A stretch of DNA of 32,037 bases from the NCBI GenBank assembly GCA_012735575.1, contig JAAYGY010000090.1:1-32037 (forward strand), written 5' to 3'. The notes under the pieces are model-generated. The model was given only the letters and a program-made list of their open reading frames with translations, made no database searches and had not been told where the DNA came from. Both the position numbers and the translations under genes were made by a program. This document shows, one piece after another, positions 24,860 to 32,037 of this stretch. Source of the DNA: Clostridiales bacterium (GTDB lineage: Bacteria > Bacillota > Clostridia > Caldicoprobacterales > UBA3941). The first letter of the stretch is position 1. Every line of letters starts with the position of its first letter.

Positions 24860-25494
24860 GTTTACTAAATGAAATTTCTACATTTTTACAGCAAGGAAGA
24901 GCTAAGAATGTAAAAGAACTAGTTCAAAAAGCTTTAGATGAGGGCATGGATCCAAAAACCATCCTAAATGAGGGCTTACTGGATGGTATGTCCATTATAG
25001 GTGAAAAGTTTAAAAACAATGAGGTCTATGTACCCGAAGTACTTATTGCAGCTAGAGCTATGTATGCAGGTATGGAGGTATTAAAACCCGCTCTAACAGA
25101 AACTGGAGTAGAATCCATAGGTAAAGTAGTGCTTGGCACTGTTAGAGGAGATCTCCATGATATTGGTAAAAACCTTGTCAAGATGATGATGGAAGGTAGG
25201 GGTCTGGAGGTAATAGATTTAGGTATAGACGTACCCCCAGAGAAGTTTATTGAGGCAGCTAAGGAACACAATGCTCAGGTCATTGCCTGCTCTGCCTTGC
25301 TAACCACTACCATGACTGAAATGCAGAATGTAGTTGAAGCTGCAAAAGAAGCAGGAATCAGAGACCAGGTTACCATTATGGTTGGGGGAGCTCCTGTTAC
25401 TGACAACTTCTGCAAGAGCATTGGTGCTGATATTTATAAACCTGATGCTGCATCTGCTGCGGAAGAGGCAGCCAGAGTTTGCCAGGGAGCTTAA
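24856..25494 (+). CDS. Corrinoid (B12-binding) methyl-carrier protein, MtbC/MtgC-like
   Basis: The 212-aa two-domain cobalamin carrier has an N-terminal helical cap domain (about 1-88; LLDGMSIIGEKFKNNEVYVPEVL) and a C-terminal Rossmann B12 domain with the lower-axial ligand motif GDLHDIG (Asp99, His101, Gly104), then SALLTTTM and VGGAPV for the nucleotide tail. Such proteins accept a methyl group from a substrate-specific methyltransferase and pass it to tetrahydrofolate or coenzyme M. AGGAGG precedes the ATG inside the end of the PocR gene. No methyltransferase gene of any MtaB, MttB, MtgB or MtrH type is in the window, and a terminator follows 40 nt later. Confidence 0.93.
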   Translation: MSLLNEISTFLQQGRAKNVKELVQKALDEGMDPKTILNEGLLDGMSIIGEKFKNNEVYVPEVLIAARAMYAGMEVLKPALTETGVESIGKVVLGTVRGDLHDIGKNLVKMMMEGRGLEVIDLGIDVPPEKFIEAAKEHNAQVIACSALLTTTMTEMQNVVEAAKEAGIRDQVTIMVGGAPVTDNFCKSIGADIYKPDAASAAEEAARVCQGA

Positions 25495-25533
25495 AGGTAA
25501 AGGTTAAATAAATTTTCTATAGATTAGACTTCT

Positions 25534-25566
25534 AAAAGAGATAGTGAAATCAGCTATCTCTTTTTT
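25534..25566 (+). terminator. Rho-independent terminator of the corrinoid operon
   Basis: AAAAGAGATAG (25534-25544) pairs with CTATCTCTTTT (25554-25564) around a 9-nt loop and ends in T6. It closes the PocR-corrinoid transcription unit. Confidence 0.85.
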
Positions 25567-25769
25567 GGTTTACTTAAAAATTTTTTGAGAATAGAGATAC
25601 AGGACATAAGATATAAGAGTAAAGACATATAAAAGAATAAAAGGATATGATAAAATAAAGGGCAGGACCTTTGGATATAAAATGGAATATATGAATATAT
25701 CAGTAACTTTGATAAAAAGTTATTGTATTTAGCCTAAAGAGGAGAGTAGGAAAGTAGCAGGAGGGTAAG

Positions 25770-27914
25770 ATGGAGCATTTAAGCGGTGTGGTGGAAAGAA
25801 TCACATACTTTAGTGAAGAATCCGGCTATGCTGTTATAAAGCTAAAGAGTAAGGGATACTATGATCTGATAACTGTTGTAGGTAATATGGCAGCAGTACA
25901 TGTAGGCTCAATAGTTTCTTTACGGGGAGAATGGAAAATAGATAGTAGGTATGGCAAGCAATTTGTTGTCAATAGCTATGAGGAAAGATTGCCGGCTACT
26001 GTAACAGGTATTGAAAAGTATCTGGGCAGCGGGCTAATCAAGGGTATTGGCCCTGTAAATGCTAAAAGAATTGTAAAGGTTTTCGGCAGTGATACCATAA
26101 AGGTAATAGAGGAAGAACCAGACAGGTTATTGAAGGTACCGGGAATTGGTCCAAAAAGAATTGAGATGATCAAAAAAGCCTGGCAGGAGCAAAAGGAAGT
26201 AAAAAACATTATGCTGTTTCTCCAATCCCATGGAGTTTCTACATCTCATGGTGCAAGGATCTATAAGACCTATGGAGATGAGAGTCTGGATATAGTCAGG
26301 GAAAATCCCTACCGATTAGCTGATGATATATGGGGTATTGGTTTTAAAACAGCAGATTCTATAGCCCAAAAGCTTGGTTTTGATCCTAATTCTATGGAAA
26401 GGTGCCGTGCTGGTATCCTCTATATACTTAACCAGCTATCCAATGAAGGCCATTGCTTTGCAAATTATAGTCAATTGATTGATGAGACAGTCAAGGCTTT
26501 AAATTTAGAAAGGGATATGATAGACAAGTGCATTAATATAATGGTAGAGGATGGATCTTTGATTCGTGAGGATGATGCCATTTACTTACCACCTTTTTAT
26601 CATAGCGAAGTAGGAGTAGCCAGAAGAATCAGAGAGATTATATCCACACCCACTCCATGGAAAGCAAAAGAAGTAGATAATATTATTGATAGGATTGAAA
26701 AAGAAAACAAGTTTAAATACGACCAAACTCAGCGAGAGGCTATAAAGAAGGCGGTATCCTCAAAATTAATGGTGCTAACAGGAGGGCCCGGGACAGGTAA
26801 AACTTTTACCATTCAAGGTATCATAAAGGTTTTTGAAAGCATGGGTGCAAAGATATATCTTGCTGCCCCGACAGGTAGAGCTGCCAAAAGGATGAGTGAA
26901 ACTACTGGCAGGGAGGCCAAGACCATTCACAGAATGCTGGAGTACAAACCACCTCAGGGCTATATGCGAAACATCGAAAACAACCCTCTGGAATGCCAAG
27001 TCCTTATTATAGATGAAACCTCTATGGTTGACATAATACTCATGTATAACCTGTTAAAAGCCGTTAAAAATGATACCACTGTAATTTTGGTGGGAGATGT
27101 GGATCAGCTTCCTTCGGTGGGAGCTGGGAATGTATTGTTGGATATAATAGATTCAGGACAGGTAGAAGTGGTAAAACTGACTAAAATATTTAGACAGGCT
27201 CAGCACAGCACCATTATTACCAATGCCCATAGGGTAAACCAGGGTATTTTCCCGGTATTGAAGGGAAGAAAGAATGGAGATTTCTTCTTTATAAAAAGGG
27301 AAGATCCAGAGGAAATCGTAAATGAAATCAGGGAGCTGTGCGCTAAAAGACTTCCAAACTACTATAAGGTGGACCCGATAGATGACATTCAAGTGTTATG
27401 TCCTATGCAAAGAGGCCTTACCGGAGCTGCAAATATGAATAGGGTATTACAGGAAGCCTTAAACAGGGAAACCCGCTTTATAAAATACGGCGGAAGTATT
27501 TATAAAGTAGGGGATAAGGTGATGCAGATTCGTAACAACTACGATAAGAATACTTTTAATGGCGACATTGGAAGGATTGCCAATATCGATCTGGAAGATA
27601 AAACTGTAGAGATAGACTTTGATGGAAGCATAGTCTCCTACGATAGCAGTGAACTGGATGAGATAATGCTGGCCTATGCCATAACTGTTCATAAAAGTCA
27701 GGGAAGCGAGTATAAGATAGTAGTTGCACCCTTTACCAGCCAACATTTTATGATGCTGCAGCGCAACCTTCTCTATACCTGTATAACCCGTGCAAAAAAT
27801 GTATTTGTCATGGTAGGTACCGAGAAGGCAGTGGCTATAGCTGTAAGAAACAATAAAATAATGAAACGCAATACCATGCTGGACAAAAGATTAGAAGACC
27901 CCTCAGCACGTTAA
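25770..27914 (+). CDS. recD2: RecD2-type ATP-dependent DNA helicase (RecD-like, YrrC)
   Basis: The 714-aa SF1B 5'-3' helicase works without RecBC in replication and repair. An N-terminal OB-like region precedes tandem helix-hairpin-helix motifs (LIKGIGPVNAKRIVKVFG, LLKVPGIGPKRIEMIKKAW; about 88-135), a feature of RecD2. The motor begins with Walker A GGPGTGKT near 337, then IDETSMVD (Walker B), VGDVDQLPSVGAG (motif III) and C-terminal YAITVHKSQGSEY (motif V/VI region). AGGAGGG precedes the ATG by 6 nt. It is a single gene converging on the Gls24 gene. The 275-nt gap upstream holds only the preceding terminator and AT-rich sequence with no clear promoter. Confidence 0.94.
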   Translation: MEHLSGVVERITYFSEESGYAVIKLKSKGYYDLITVVGNMAAVHVGSIVSLRGEWKIDSRYGKQFVVNSYEERLPATVTGIEKYLGSGLIKGIGPVNAKRIVKVFGSDTIKVIEEEPDRLLKVPGIGPKRIEMIKKAWQEQKEVKNIMLFLQSHGVSTSHGARIYKTYGDESLDIVRENPYRLADDIWGIGFKTADSIAQKLGFDPNSMERCRAGILYILNQLSNEGHCFANYSQLIDETVKALNLERDMIDKCINIMVEDGSLIREDDAIYLPPFYHSEVGVARRIREIISTPTPWKAKEVDNIIDRIEKENKFKYDQTQREAIKKAVSSKLMVLTGGPGTGKTFTIQGIIKVFESMGAKIYLAAPTGRAAKRMSETTGREAKTIHRMLEYKPPQGYMRNIENNPLECQVLIIDETSMVDIILMYNLLKAVKNDTTVILVGDVDQLPSVGAGNVLLDIIDSGQVEVVKLTKIFRQAQHSTIITNAHRVNQGIFPVLKGRKNGDFFFIKREDPEEIVNEIRELCAKRLPNYYKVDPIDDIQVLCPMQRGLTGAANMNRVLQEALNRETRFIKYGGSIYKVGDKVMQIRNNYDKNTFNGDIGRIANIDLEDKTVEIDFDGSIVSYDSSELDEIMLAYAITVHKSQGSEYKIVVAPFTSQHFMMLQRNLLYTCITRAKNVFVMVGTEKAVAIAVRNNKIMKRNTMLDKRLEDPSAR

Positions 27915-27939
27915 TGTGAGGGGCAGCCAGCCAATGTAT

Positions 27940-28323
27940 TTAATTATCGAGTTCTTTTGGTTCTTTGTTTAAATGTACGCCCTGGACATATATATTTACT
28001 TCTTCTACGGTTAAGCCAGTCATGTTTTCCACTGCTTCAATAACGCTGGAACGAATATTGGCAGCCACTTCCGGAATTTTTACACCATATTCTACTATAA
28101 TGCTGATTCCAATTTTGGCTATGTCATCGGTAAGTTCAACTTTTACGCCTCTTTTTGAGCTTTTCATGCCCAGAGTTGAAGTAATATCATCAACAAACCC
28201 ACTGGACATGGAAGCAACTCCAGGAATTTCAGAAGCTGCCAGTCCTGCAATCACTGCCACCACTTCATTGGCTATTATGGTTTTACCATACTCATTATTA
28301 TGCATTGTGCTATCTACTGCCAT
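27940..28323 (-). CDS. Asp23/Gls24 family envelope stress protein
   Basis: The 127-aa protein matches the Asp23/Gls24 (DUF322) family: KTIIANEVVAVIAGLAASEI, VELTDDIAKIGISIIVEYGVKIPEVA and TGLTVEEVNIYVQGV are typical. Family members are linked to cell-envelope stress and associate with the membrane through partners; YloU/AmaP-like roles are known in Firmicutes. No membrane segment is seen. AAAGGGGTG lies 6-7 nt upstream of the ATG on the minus strand. It is alone here and converges on recD2, with only 25 nt between the stop codons. Confidence 0.9.
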   Translation of the reverse strand: MAVDSTMHNNEYGKTIIANEVVAVIAGLAASEIPGVASMSSGFVDDITSTLGMKSSKRGVKVELTDDIAKIGISIIVEYGVKIPEVAANIRSSVIEAVENMTGLTVEEVNIYVQGVHLNKEPKELDN

Positions 28324-28603
28324 TTACAACACCCCTTTTTTTAATAGCTTAAGCTTGTATGATTTATTTATACACTATAATTGACACTCTTTAACAGTTT
28401 TTTCCCAACAAAACGTCAATATTCTTCCCTGGAAGATCATCCATAAAAAAACACTTGAAAATCTTATTAAAGCATAGTAGAATGATACTTGCTACTCCAT
28501 TATATTATGAGCAGTTTTAAAGGTTCATAGTAATAAATTTAAAATTAATATTTATAGTATAATATTATTGGAGCTTAGCATAATAATATTAGTCAACAAG
28601 TTT
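28324..28603. other. AT-rich intergenic region between the Gls24 gene and SRP RNA
   Basis: This 280-nt stretch separates divergent units. A TATAAT at 28558-28563 points toward the SRP RNA, 41 nt upstream of its 5' end, but has no recognisable -35. No ORF with an RBS and no strong hairpin with a T-run were found. Confidence 0.5.
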
Positions 28604-28871
28604 GCCGTGCTAGATGGGGAGGTAGCGGTGCCCTATAACCTGCAATCCGCTATAGCAGGGTTGAAGTCCTGCCTGAGGCTAGTACTGGTAGGGCCTGGCC
28701 CGAGCAAGTGATGAGGATGGTTGGGTCCTGCGCAACGGAAATTCACGAACCCTGTCAGGTCCGGAAGGAAGCAGCAGTAAGTGGACACTTTCGTGTGCCG
28801 CAGGGGCGCCTGGCCGGAGTTAACTACTCGGTTCCCGCCTGTGAGTGCTTTGTCGAAGGTAGGTGCACGGC
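28604..28871 (+). ncRNA. ffs: Signal recognition particle RNA, large Bacillus type
   Basis: The RNA is about 268 nt, and its ends pair (GCCGTGC 28604-28610 with GCACGGC 28865-28871). The 5' part has the Alu-domain pattern of Gram-positive SRP RNA. The S-domain helix 8 is unmistakable: GTCAGGTCCGGAAGGAAGCAGCA at about 28755-28777, the Ffh binding site with the GGAA tetraloop. It guides ribosomes making membrane proteins, together with Ffh and FtsY. Position directly before dnaX matches the Bacillus scr-dnaX-ebfC-recR order. A terminator follows at 28880. Confidence 0.96.
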
Positions 28872-28879
28872 CTTAGTTT

Positions 28880-28916
28880 ATAAGCCATGAAATATTCATG
28901 GCTTATACTTTATTTT
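28880..28916 (+). terminator. Terminator of the SRP RNA
   Basis: ATAAGCCATG (28880-28889) pairs perfectly with CATGGCTTAT (28897-28906) around a 7-nt loop, followed by the T-rich ACTTTATTTT. Confidence 0.8.
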
Positions 28917-28927
28917 GGGATTTTTCG

Positions 28928-28956
28928 TTTCACTTGAATAGTATTTATGTTATAAT
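28928..28956 (+). promoter_or_regulatory. Candidate dnaX promoter
   Basis: TATAAT (28951-28956) has a weak -35 TTTCAC (28928-28933) at 17 nt. It lies between the SRP RNA terminator and the dnaX start. Confidence 0.45.
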
Positions 28957-29012
28957 AAATGCGATTAATGAAATAAAATTTATGAAACAAAGAGTTGAAA
29001 GTCGGTGATCCT

Positions 29013-30821
29013 ATGGAATATACTGCACTATATCGTGAATGGCGACCTGATACTTTTGATGAAGTAGTAGGCCAGGATCACGTGGTTCGCGTTCTAAAAA
29101 ATCAAATAACATCACGCAGAATTTCCCATGCCTATCTCTTTTGTGGTTCCAGGGGTACGGGAAAGACCAGTACTGCCAAGATTTTTGCCAAGGCCATTAA
29201 CTGCATGGATCCCGATGATGGAAGTCCTTGTGGGCACTGTAGTGTATGCAGAACTATAGACTCTGAAAACAATATGGATGTAGTTGAAATGGACGCAGCG
29301 TCCAATACAAGTGTGGATTATATAAGAGAGATTCGGGATAAGGTAAAATACCCTCCTGCTGCAGGAAAATACAGGGTATATATCATTGATGAGGTTCATA
29401 TGCTGTCTACATCAGCCTTTAATGCCTTTTTAAAAACCCTGGAGGATCCACCGGATCACATTGTTTTTATTTTGGCTACTACCGAGCCCCACAAACTTCC
29501 TTCCACAGTTCTATCCAGATGCCAGAGATTTGATTTCAGACGAATTACTGTTAGTGTAATAGTGGAAAGGTTAAAGGCCATTACACAAAAAATGGGAGTA
29601 GATGCAGAGGAAAGCGCACTGGAAACCATTGCCCGCTGGTCAGAGGGGGGCATGAGGGACTCTATTAGCCTGCTGGATCAGTGTATTAGCTTTTGTGGCT
29701 CATTTATAAGTGAGGATGATGTGCTGGCCATTTTAGGTACTGCAGGTAAGGACTTTCTATTTGAAGTAGTGAATAATATAATTGATGGAGATATAGTCTC
29801 CCTTCTGACACAGATTGATAATTTAGTGGAGGAAGGCAGGGATATTTCGGTATTTATTAAGGATCTAATAAATCATCTTCGCAACCTGCTTATAGTAGAT
29901 ATTTGTCAAGATCCTTCAGGGCTTATAGATGTTTCTCAAAGTACTCTAAAGCAGTATAGACTTCAAGCCTCAAAGATGAATCAGTCTAGAATAATTAGAG
30001 CTGTTGAGATTCTGACAGAGCTAGATGCAGATATAAAATGGAATACCAGGCCCAGAATTATGCTGGAAATGGCCATGGTTAAAATATGTAGACCTCAGGA
30101 TGGGCAATCTCTAGAGGATCTTTTGGATCGGGTGGAAGTTCTTGAGAAACAAATATCACAGGGGGTTTCCCTTGGTGGTCATAAGACCGCCATCAATATA
30201 GCTGATGAAAAGGTACAAAAAACAGCCTTTGATCAAGAAAACATAGCAGAACAAAATCTACAAAAGCCTATTCATGAGAAAAATAATAAAGAAAATGAGG
30301 ATAATATAGATAAGGGAAAAGTCCAAAAGGAAGTAGTTATAGATAAGCCAGAGATAGAAGAGCAAGGAGAAAAGGAAAAGAAGCCGGATAAAACCAAAAA
30401 AGGAGTTTCTGAAAAGATAGATATTGACAAGGTATGGGCCAAGATGCAGCAACATATTAAAAAAGACCGCATGGCTATCTATACCTTACTAAGGGATGCC
30501 AGACTCTATCTGGATACAAAGAATAAAAATATAATTAACCTGGTGTTTCCTGCCAATCAGGGTTTCTTTGTTGCAGCAATAGAAAAGGAAGAGAATAGCA
30601 AGTATATAGAGGAACTTCTTGCTGAGTTAACAGGACATCATTTTAAGCTGAAATGTTATACTCAAGACGATGCACCAAGTTCCATTTCCGATGTTAATAC
30701 ATTGGAGCTCTCTCAAGAATCTGACGATATAGAGGAAGACATTGAAGGAACAGAGGACGATATTGTACAGAAGGCTATTGACATATTCGGTGAAGAATAT
30801 GTGGAAGTAATAGAGGATTAA
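29013..30821 (+). CDS. dnaX: DNA polymerase III subunit gamma/tau
   Basis: The 602-aa clamp-loader ATPase organises the replisome. [21 protein letters not shown] is the standard DnaX start, so ATG 29013 is chosen; an in-frame TTG at 28995 would add six residues. Walker A GSRGTGKT (Lys51), the zinc-binding cysteines in [16 protein letters not shown], Walker B IIDEVHML and sensor motif [10 protein letters not shown] are all present. Domain III follows to about 370. After it comes a low-complexity Lys/Glu-rich linker (about 390-475), then a tau-type C-terminal domain. No slippery-sequence programme for a gamma form was noticed. Operon with ebfC and recR. Confidence 0.96.
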   Translation: MEYTALYREWRPDTFDEVVGQDHVVRVLKNQITSRRISHAYLFCGSRGTGKTSTAKIFAKAINCMDPDDGSPCGHCSVCRTIDSENNMDVVEMDAASNTSVDYIREIRDKVKYPPAAGKYRVYIIDEVHMLSTSAFNAFLKTLEDPPDHIVFILATTEPHKLPSTVLSRCQRFDFRRITVSVIVERLKAITQKMGVDAEESALETIARWSEGGMRDSISLLDQCISFCGSFISEDDVLAILGTAGKDFLFEVVNNIIDGDIVSLLTQIDNLVEEGRDISVFIKDLINHLRNLLIVDICQDPSGLIDVSQSTLKQYRLQASKMNQSRIIRAVEILTELDADIKWNTRPRIMLEMAMVKICRPQDGQSLEDLLDRVEVLEKQISQGVSLGGHKTAINIADEKVQKTAFDQENIAEQNLQKPIHEKNNKENEDNIDKGKVQKEVVIDKPEIEEQGEKEKKPDKTKKGVSEKIDIDKVWAKMQQHIKKDRMAIYTLLRDARLYLDTKNKNIINLVFPANQGFFVAAIEKEENSKYIEELLAELTGHHFKLKCYTQDDAPSSISDVNTLELSQESDDIEEDIEGTEDDIVQKAIDIFGEEYVEVIED

Positions 30822-30858
30822 CATAAAAATAATTGATAATTATGAGGAGGATATAATT

Positions 30859-31194
30859 ATGGCGAGAGGTGGATTCCCAGGAATGGGAAACATGAATAAT
30901 TTAATGAGACAGGCTAAAAAGATGCAGGAACAAATGCTTAAAATGCAGGAGGAGCTAGAAGAAAAAACCGTTGAGGCGTCTGCTGGTGGAGGGGTAGTTA
31001 CAGTTGTAGCAAATGGTAAGAAAGAGATAATAGAGATTACTATTGATCCATCGGTAGTGGATCCCGATGATGTGGAAATGCTCCAGGATCTCATAATGGC
31101 GGCTGCAAATGAAGCATTACGTCAGGCGGAGGAAATGGTACAAAGTGAAATGAGTAAGATTACCGGAGGTATGGGACTTCCAGGCCTGTTCTAG
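30859..31194 (+). CDS. ebfC: YbaB/EbfC family nucleoid-associated protein
   Basis: The 111-aa DNA-binding protein forms tweezer-like dimers. The N-terminal helix [21 protein letters not shown], the central strands [20 protein letters not shown] and the conserved [18 protein letters not shown] are diagnostic. GAGGAGG precedes the ATG. It sits 37 nt after dnaX and before recR, the usual arrangement. Confidence 0.95.
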   Translation: MARGGFPGMGNMNNLMRQAKKMQEQMLKMQEELEEKTVEASAGGGVVTVVANGKKEIIEITIDPSVVDPDDVEMLQDLIMAAANEALRQAEEMVQSEMSKITGGMGLPGLF

Positions 31195-31231
31195 TAATCT
31201 CCAAGCTTTGTGAAAGGATGAACTATATTAA

Positions 31232-31831
31232 ATGAACTATTATATTGAACCCATTGCACGCCTTATAAATGAACTAACCAGATTGCCTGGTGTGGGCAGT
31301 AAGACGGCCCAGAGATTGGCTTTTCATATAATAAATATGCCGGAAGAGCATGTAAAGAGCTTGGCAAAGGCCATTGAGGAAGTTAAGGAACATATAAAAT
31401 ACTGTACTATCTGCGGTAATATTAGCGAAGAGAATATATGTAACATATGTAAAAATCCAAGTAGAGATCCATCCATTATTTGTGTTGTTGAAGACGTCCG
31501 GGATGTTATGGCTATGGAACGAACACGGGAATACAAGGGATTGTATCATGTGCTAAATGGCACTATTTCTCCCATGGATGGTATCGGGCCCGATGATATT
31601 CGCATAAAGGAATTGCTGCAGAGGGTGCAGGATGACAGGCTAAAGGAAGTAATTATGGCTACAAATCCCAATATAGAGGGTGAGGCCACAGCTGTATATA
31701 TCTCTAAATTATTAAAGCCTATGGGGATAAAGACTACTCGTATAGCTCATGGACTTCCTGTGGGTGGGGATTTAGAATATGCCGATCAGGTTACTATTTC
31801 TAAAGCATTAGAAGGCCGCAGGGAGATGTAG
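31232..31831 (+). CDS. recR: Recombination mediator RecR
   Basis: The 199-aa protein acts with RecF and RecO to load RecA at gaps. An N-terminal helix-hairpin-helix ([19 protein letters not shown]), a four-Cys zinc finger (CTICGN...CNIC), a Toprim domain ([31 protein letters not shown]) and the C-terminal THGLPVGG-like [16 protein letters not shown] are in order. The length is that of the family. GAAAGGATG lies upstream of the ATG. It is the last gene of the dnaX operon. Confidence 0.96.
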   Translation: MNYYIEPIARLINELTRLPGVGSKTAQRLAFHIINMPEEHVKSLAKAIEEVKEHIKYCTICGNISEENICNICKNPSRDPSIICVVEDVRDVMAMERTREYKGLYHVLNGTISPMDGIGPDDIRIKELLQRVQDDRLKEVIMATNPNIEGEATAVYISKLLKPMGIKTTRIAHGLPVGGDLEYADQVTISKALEGRREM

Positions 31832-31912
31832 ATTTATCTAATAGTTGCATAAACCAAATAAACTCCTATCATTTTGCAAATGTATGAAACGGAGTAAATA
31901 AAGTTGTATCAG

Positions 31913-31962
31913 AAAACATGGTTTATTAGGGAGAAGAAAAGCCCTGTAGGCCATGTTTTTTT
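31913..31962 (+). terminator. Terminator of the dnaX-ebfC-recR operon
   Basis: AAAACATGG (31913-31921) pairs with CCATGTTTT (31951-31959), with an inner AGGG/CCCT stem (31928-31931 with 31942-31945) and a T7 run from 31956. It lies about 80 nt after the recR stop; the remaining bases to the window end show no gene. Confidence 0.75.
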
Positions 31963-32037
31963 ATGTATTAGTTTTAAGGGATAAGGAACAAGGAATAAGG
32001 CTAAAAGCCAGAAAAATCAATGGATTAGAAGATTGAA

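Noticed and set aside
25704-25722. TAACTTT/AAAGTTA hairpin before recD2
   Set aside because: A short AT-only 7-bp stem in AT-rich DNA is expected by chance.
27899-27923. Hairpin CCCCTCA/TGAGGGG at the end of recD2
   Set aside because: No T-run on either strand and it overlaps the stop codon; not supported as a terminator.
28708-28890. 60-aa ORF
   Set aside because: It lies within the SRP RNA and its translation reflects helix 8 sequence.
1-32037. Mobile elements, phage genes or CRISPR arrays
   Set aside because: No transposase, integrase, Cas protein, terminal inverted repeats with target duplication, or spaced repeat array was seen.

Overview
The window is from a low-GC Gram-positive anaerobe of the Clostridia/Firmicutes type. 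The evidence is the gene order SRP RNA (large, Bacillus-type, with Alu domain) - dnaX - ebfC - recR, a T-box in front of tyrS, an M-box in front of mgtE, AG-rich Shine-Dalgarno sites with TTG/GTG starts, an AraR-type arabinose repressor, and B12/ferredoxin-type anaerobic proteins. No species is claimed. No transposase, phage gene or CRISPR array is visible.

Layout. 1-1.3 kb (minus strand): tRNA-Ser(GGA) and a lysophospholipase-like alpha/beta hydrolase. 1.4-6.0 kb: an RND efflux pump with a large coiled-coil insertion, followed 3 nt later by its likely TetR repressor; a perfect TetR-type palindrome lies in the leader. 6.1-7.8 kb: Tyr T-box leader and tyrS (TyrZ type). 7.8-12.9 kb: an L-arabinose operon made of a FucI-family isomerase in place of classical AraA, AraR, AraB and AraD, driven by a promoter whose -35 box lies inside an AraR-like operator at the centre of a 40-bp palindrome. 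12.9-15.4 kb: M-box riboswitch, mgtE and a Sir2 deacylase.

15.6-17.8 kb holds a GpsA-like dehydrogenase and a GH172 (DUF2961) protein. Facing them, across a bidirectional terminator, is a two-domain class II aldolase whose second domain has lost most metal and catalytic residues. 19.4-25.5 kb is a corrinoid module: a hydantoinase/oxoprolinase-family ASKHA protein, a RACo-type reductive activator of corrinoid proteins, a PocR-AraC regulator and, overlapping it by 4 nt, a MtbC/MtgC-like corrinoid protein. A terminator follows directly, and no partner methyltransferase is present. This is the most interesting region of the window.

25.7-31.8 kb is housekeeping DNA: recD2, an Asp23/Gls24 protein on the minus strand, the SRP RNA, dnaX, ebfC and recR.

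How the genes work together: AraA-like, AraB and AraD would take L-arabinose to D-xylulose 5-phosphate under AraR control. The nearby dehydrogenase, GH172 and aldolase genes suggest that further sugars are handled. The corrinoid protein would carry a methyl group from an unknown donor, be kept in the Co(I) state by the RACo-like protein, and be made when PocR senses its ligand; donor and methyltransferase are not in the window. All functions are read from motifs and context; no database search was run.
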